This document shows positions 61,030 to 64,000 of a stretch of 64,000 nucleotides of DNA, piece by piece. The first letter of the stretch is position 1, and the number at the start of each line of letters is the position of its first letter. Source of the DNA: Chaunax sp. Z400 (lineage: Eukaryota > Chordata > Actinopteri > Lophiiformes > Chaunacidae); contig CM075206.1 of the NCBI GenBank assembly GCA_037577475.1, positions 8,775,459 to 8,839,458 of the forward strand. The letters run 5' to 3'. The translations under genes were made by a program, and so were the position numbers. The notes under the pieces are model-generated. The model was not told where the DNA came from. It did no database searches and saw nothing but the letters and a program-made list of their open reading frames with translations.

Positions 61030-61512
61030 CTACCGGAACAGCTTTCTCGCAGTCTCCTGCCGCTGCAGCTGCGGGCAGTACCGGCGTGTGTGAGCGTGGT
61101 CCCCGGTGGCCTCACAGATAGGGCATCTGTAGTTCCACAGGATGGGGCAGATGACTCTACCGTCGTCTGACTTCAGCTTGTGGGACTGGTACACCCTTGA
61201 AGACTCCCCGTTCTGCTTACAAAAGCGGCAGATGTCAGAGAAAGTCCCGCTGCTGCTGGTGTCCGACGCGCTGCTGCTGACTGAACTAGTCTCTGGGGAG
61301 ATCTTGCAGTCCTCCTGACGAGAGGTTTGGATGTGGCTCCATGGTCCTGGTGTTGCTCTCTTGGGCCCCTCGGGGTCCCCGTGGTCCCCCTCACGCCTGT
61401 CGTGCAGCCTCTGCAGCACTCTGCCCAGGTTCATGTAGTCGTGCCATATGTCGAAGCAGTCGCCATCAGCAATCAGGGAGCTCTGGGCTCCGACTTGTTG
61501 CATTGTTGTCAT
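61030..61512 (-). CDS. nanos3: Nanos homologue 3, germ-cell RNA-binding translational repressor
   Basis: Cytoplasmic RNA-binding protein that works with Pumilio and recruits the CCR4-NOT deadenylase to repress mRNAs in primordial germ cells. One uninterrupted ORF of 160 residues. N-terminal FDIWHDYMNL (20-29) fits the F-x2-W-x-D-Y NOT1-interacting motif. Residues 75-93 are Ser/Thr-rich. The C-terminus holds both Nanos zinc fingers: C95-x2-C98-x12-H111-x10-C122 and C130-x2-C133-x7-H141-x4-C146, with all eight zinc ligands present. CRFCKQNGES and GDHAHTRRYCP favour nanos3 over nanos1 or nanos2. Lack of introns is usual for nanos genes. Residue 126 is Trp (CPILWNY) where the mammalian paralogues I recall have Arg. 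Translation could start at Met1 or Met4. It lies upstream of, and on the same strand as, the TspO-like gene. Confidence 0.93.
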   Translation of the reverse strand: MTTMQQVGAQSSLIADGDCFDIWHDYMNLGRVLQRLHDRREGDHGDPEGPKRATPGPWSHIQTSRQEDCKISPETSSVSSSASDTSSSGTFSDICRFCKQNGESSRVYQSHKLKSDDGRVICPILWNYRCPICEATGDHAHTRRYCPQLQRQETARKLFR

Positions 61513-61557
61513 TTTTTGAGGAATATTTGCGCAGATTTTGTGCGTGTGTTGGAGGGT

Positions 61558-61570
61558 CTTATATTTATGG
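61558..61570 (-). promoter_or_regulatory. TATA-like box upstream of nanos3
   Basis: The minus strand reads CCATAAATATAAG about 46-58 bp before the nanos3 start codon. If used, it would give a very short 5' UTR of about 20-25 nt. TATA-type promoters are known for oocyte-expressed genes in fish. Position and sequence are seen; use is inferred. Confidence 0.35.
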
Positions 61571-63180
61571 CTGAAATGGCTTTAAGATGCATCAATGTTT
61601 GGATCCCATTGGCTGGAGGTGGATCGCTGGCAGGTGTCTCCATCAGTTTGGAGTGTTTTCTTTCATGTCAAGATACATGTGATTTGGGCTGGATCTATGC
61701 CTGTCGCGTGGCGCCATGAGGACCGTGATCTGAAACATTAAAACAGATTTTTAGCATATCAGTAATTTTGTCAAATTCAACACACAAACACCTTGAAACC
61801 ACAGATCAATGACATACAAACAACATATTGCATTGCAATGTGTAGATAGTTTTGGTGACGATAGTTTATGGATGGATCAAGCTATAGAGGACGTTCATAT
61901 CAGCTGTCAAAACAAATGAAACAGCTGAAATTATGACTCAGGCCTTTACAACACGATAATAATAAAGGAATATCAGATACTTTATTGATCCATGTGGGAA
62001 ATTGAAGCATTGCAGTTGCGCACATCAAGTGTAAGGTGGAAAGTGAAGTGGAAATACCAATAGCGGCTCTGTGTGTGTATAGGGAGGACTTGAGTCTGAC
62101 GGTCACAGGCAGGAATGGTCTCCTGTGGCGCTCTGTGGTGCATCTCTGTTGGATCTTGACTCAGTTGAAAGGCTGACCAGCACCATTATGGAGTTTCTTA
62201 ATTTTGCAGACAGTGCACCTGTTGTTGTTGCCGGAGGGTCAGACAGAGTTCATGCATTAGCTGACTTTTCGTAGGGTTAGGGTTAGACCTGGATTAAAAA
62301 CCTGACACACACACGCGCGCAATTAAAATATATAATATAGGCCTACATTATCAAATTTTAAGAGAAAAAATAATGAAACCTTTAGGCCACAACACCACGA
62401 CTGTCAACGTTAAGTTGAATTGTCAAATATTTTCTGATTATTTTGTGTAATTGCCTTTGTGTTTTTGCATCGTTTTTTTAACACATAGTCCATCTGTTCG
62501 GTGTCAAATCGTGATCCTAAAAATTGATTAAAGAACATAAATGATTATGATCACGAGAAAGTCGGATATGGTATTTATTACTATTGTTAATGTTGCTATT
62601 GTTGCTGTCATAATATTGCCCCAAATCAACACGTAAAACATTTTGAGTTTCGAGCATGCACAACGGAATGTTTTTAAAAGTTGAGATGATTCTGATTATT
62701 CTGTTTGTCATCACAGCTGGATGTGGTCATGTGAGCATCTCTGTATGATGCGAGTTGTGTTTGCCTAGTTGCATAGAACCATCTGTGTGATGAGCGCCGG
62801 CGCCGGAGAGTCCAGTCCACTTCAGAAGTCTGTCATTGTTACAATTTTAACAACACCCCGACTCACACCTGTACGTGCTCATTTGTAGAATGGAGGTGCC
62901 TGCATGCTGTCTATCTTGAAAGTGTTCTCGGCATGGTGACTTTCATTTTGAATGCATGGCTCCAATTCTGTTTGTTGCTGCGTTCTGTGCGTATCCCCAC
63001 TGCGGTTGAAACAAAGTCTGCACCCGCCGCAATGTTGTGAAAAGGGTTGTTAAAAGACCTGCATTCACAAACATGTTGACAGCTTCACATACGTACAACC
63101 CGTGTACAGCATGTTTTCTATGATCGGTGGAGGCTGACATTCCATAACATTCCAGTTATTTACAGTGTAGAAGTGGGTGG
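61571..63180. other. Upstream flank of nanos3, no gene seen
   Basis: No supported coding exon on either strand. It contains a LINE-tail fragment (about 61963-62004), a short acacgcgcgc tract near 62310 and otherwise unremarkable sequence. Confidence 0.55.
61963..62004 (-). repeat. LINE 3' tail fragment
   Basis: The minus strand reads CAATTTCCCACATGGATCAA then TAAAGTATCTGATATTCC, the usual 3' tail of fish L2/Rex-like LINEs. It is a short truncated copy. Confidence 0.55.
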
Positions 63181-63189
63181 GCAGGTGCG

Positions 63190-63310
63190 GGGGAACTGGG
63201 CTAGGGGTGAATATCACGCATGCGCAGCACCATACCGGCGACGGCTGTACAAACTGTGGCCCAGCGAATAAGGGATTAAGAGCCCATCTTGATAGGTCAG
63301 TTATTAATAA
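63190..63310 (+). promoter_or_regulatory. Possible CpG-type promoter of a gene beyond the right edge
   Basis: GC-rich stretch with an NRF1-like element (acgcatgcgcag at about 63217-63228) and many CpGs, followed by cttgataggtcagt, where GTCAGT could be a weak donor. An untranslated first exon on the plus strand is possible. No coding sequence is visible to the right edge, so neither gene nor strand is certain. Confidence 0.3.
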
Positions 63311-64000
63311 TTATATGTGTTTTGTTGTCCGTGTATATTAAGACTGTCAAAGTAGAGACTAATTTAACTCTTGACGCCAGCAACATTTGGAAACTACCGT
63401 GTTGTCGTTAAGGTTGTACGTCAGAGCTAACGTTAGCCACCCATAGCCAGCTAGCTTGATAACAACGGCTATGACATTAGCTAGATAGCTGACTAAAGTG
63501 TCGCCGTCCTGTGGACCTGTGCTTTATCAATTCGATATTGTCTTGCGCTTTGATGATTTTTGAATCGATTAAGGGAAGCAGCACCCCAAATCATTAGCCA
63601 TTGATACACTTGGCTGTTTATTAATCTCGCAGTTTTAACATACAAAGCTAACCAGCTAGCTAGTATCCTTAGATGCCCTTATTTGTTGAACTGTGATTGC
63701 TTAGAGGAATTATGCCCTATGAAACGTTTCTTATATAAACTACAGATCGGGTTTCGTTCAGTTGCAATTTAGTTACGTTAGTCAGTGACCGTCTTGGTAT
63801 TGCTTACATACATTTGTCACATGCAGAAAACTGGTGAAAGGGCCCCACTTACAGCGAACTCTAACATACTTTGTCTAAAGATACATACATGCATTGTTAT
63901 ACAACTGATTGTGTGAAATACTATTTTCCATTTGTCAGTACAGTATCCAGTTTCAAAATTTGGATGATCATCAAACCTTATCTAAACATATTTAAAAACG
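63311..64000. other. Right edge, no coding exon seen
   Basis: Contains gagctaacgttagcc near 63425 and otherwise AT-rich sequence with no supported ORF. If the upstream GC-rich block is a promoter, this would be first-intron sequence. Confidence 0.4.

Noticed and set aside
61173..61719. ORFs of 73-130 residues overlapping nanos3
   Set aside because: They are out-of-frame or antisense readings of the nanos3 zinc-finger gene.
62272..62286. Interstitial telomere-like tagggttagggttag
   Set aside because: Only about two and a half units; too short to be more than chance or a common fish phrase.

Overview
The window is nuclear DNA from a vertebrate, almost certainly a ray-finned (teleost) fish. 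The genes are split by GT-AG introns. The DNA is AT-rich with many microsatellites, including 43 units of GT. Interspersed repeats are of types I know from fish genomes: Tc1/mariner and hAT remnants, a tRNA-derived SINE and LINE-type tails. There is no bacterial, phage or plasmid architecture, no CRISPR array, and no tRNA or rRNA gene that I could recognise.

Four protein genes can be supported, all on the minus strand. (1) Positions 163-29986 hold the first seven coding exons of a class B1 (secretin-family) G-protein-coupled receptor, closest by eye to VPAC1 (vipr1). It is spread over about 30 kb and runs off the low-coordinate edge after TM4. (2) Positions 48801-55686 hold a complete 17-exon cenpc gene (1083 residues), with two tryptophan-pair CENP-C motifs and a C-terminal cupin. 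(3) Positions 57244-59190 hold a complete 7-exon gene for a 314-residue, roughly eight-pass membrane protein with a TspO/MBR-like signature; I do not recognise it as a named vertebrate gene. (4) Positions 61030-61512 hold an intronless nanos3 (160 residues) with the CNOT1-binding motif and both CCHC zinc fingers. For the three multi-exon genes I traced every exon by splice sites, and reading phase is kept across every junction.

Region by region: 1-30 kb is the receptor with large introns holding microsatellites and old repeats. 30.1-48.6 kb is gene-poor and repeat-rich: three Tc1-like remnants, a SINE piece, a hAT end, a three-unit tandem repeat and a roughly 0.7 kb non-autonomous DNA element. 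48.6-61.6 kb is the compact cenpc / TspO-like / nanos3 cluster. From 63.2 kb there is a GC-rich stretch that may be the promoter of a gene lying beyond the right edge, but no coding exon is visible there.

The genes share no operon-like pathway. nanos3 (germ-cell RNA regulation) and cenpc (kinetochore) act in germ-line and dividing cells; the receptor is a peptide-hormone receptor. I found no convincing new multi-gene system. The points most worth a second look are the uncharacterised TspO-like gene, the paired WW motifs in cenpc, a substitution in the nanos3 zinc finger, and the exact subtype of the receptor.
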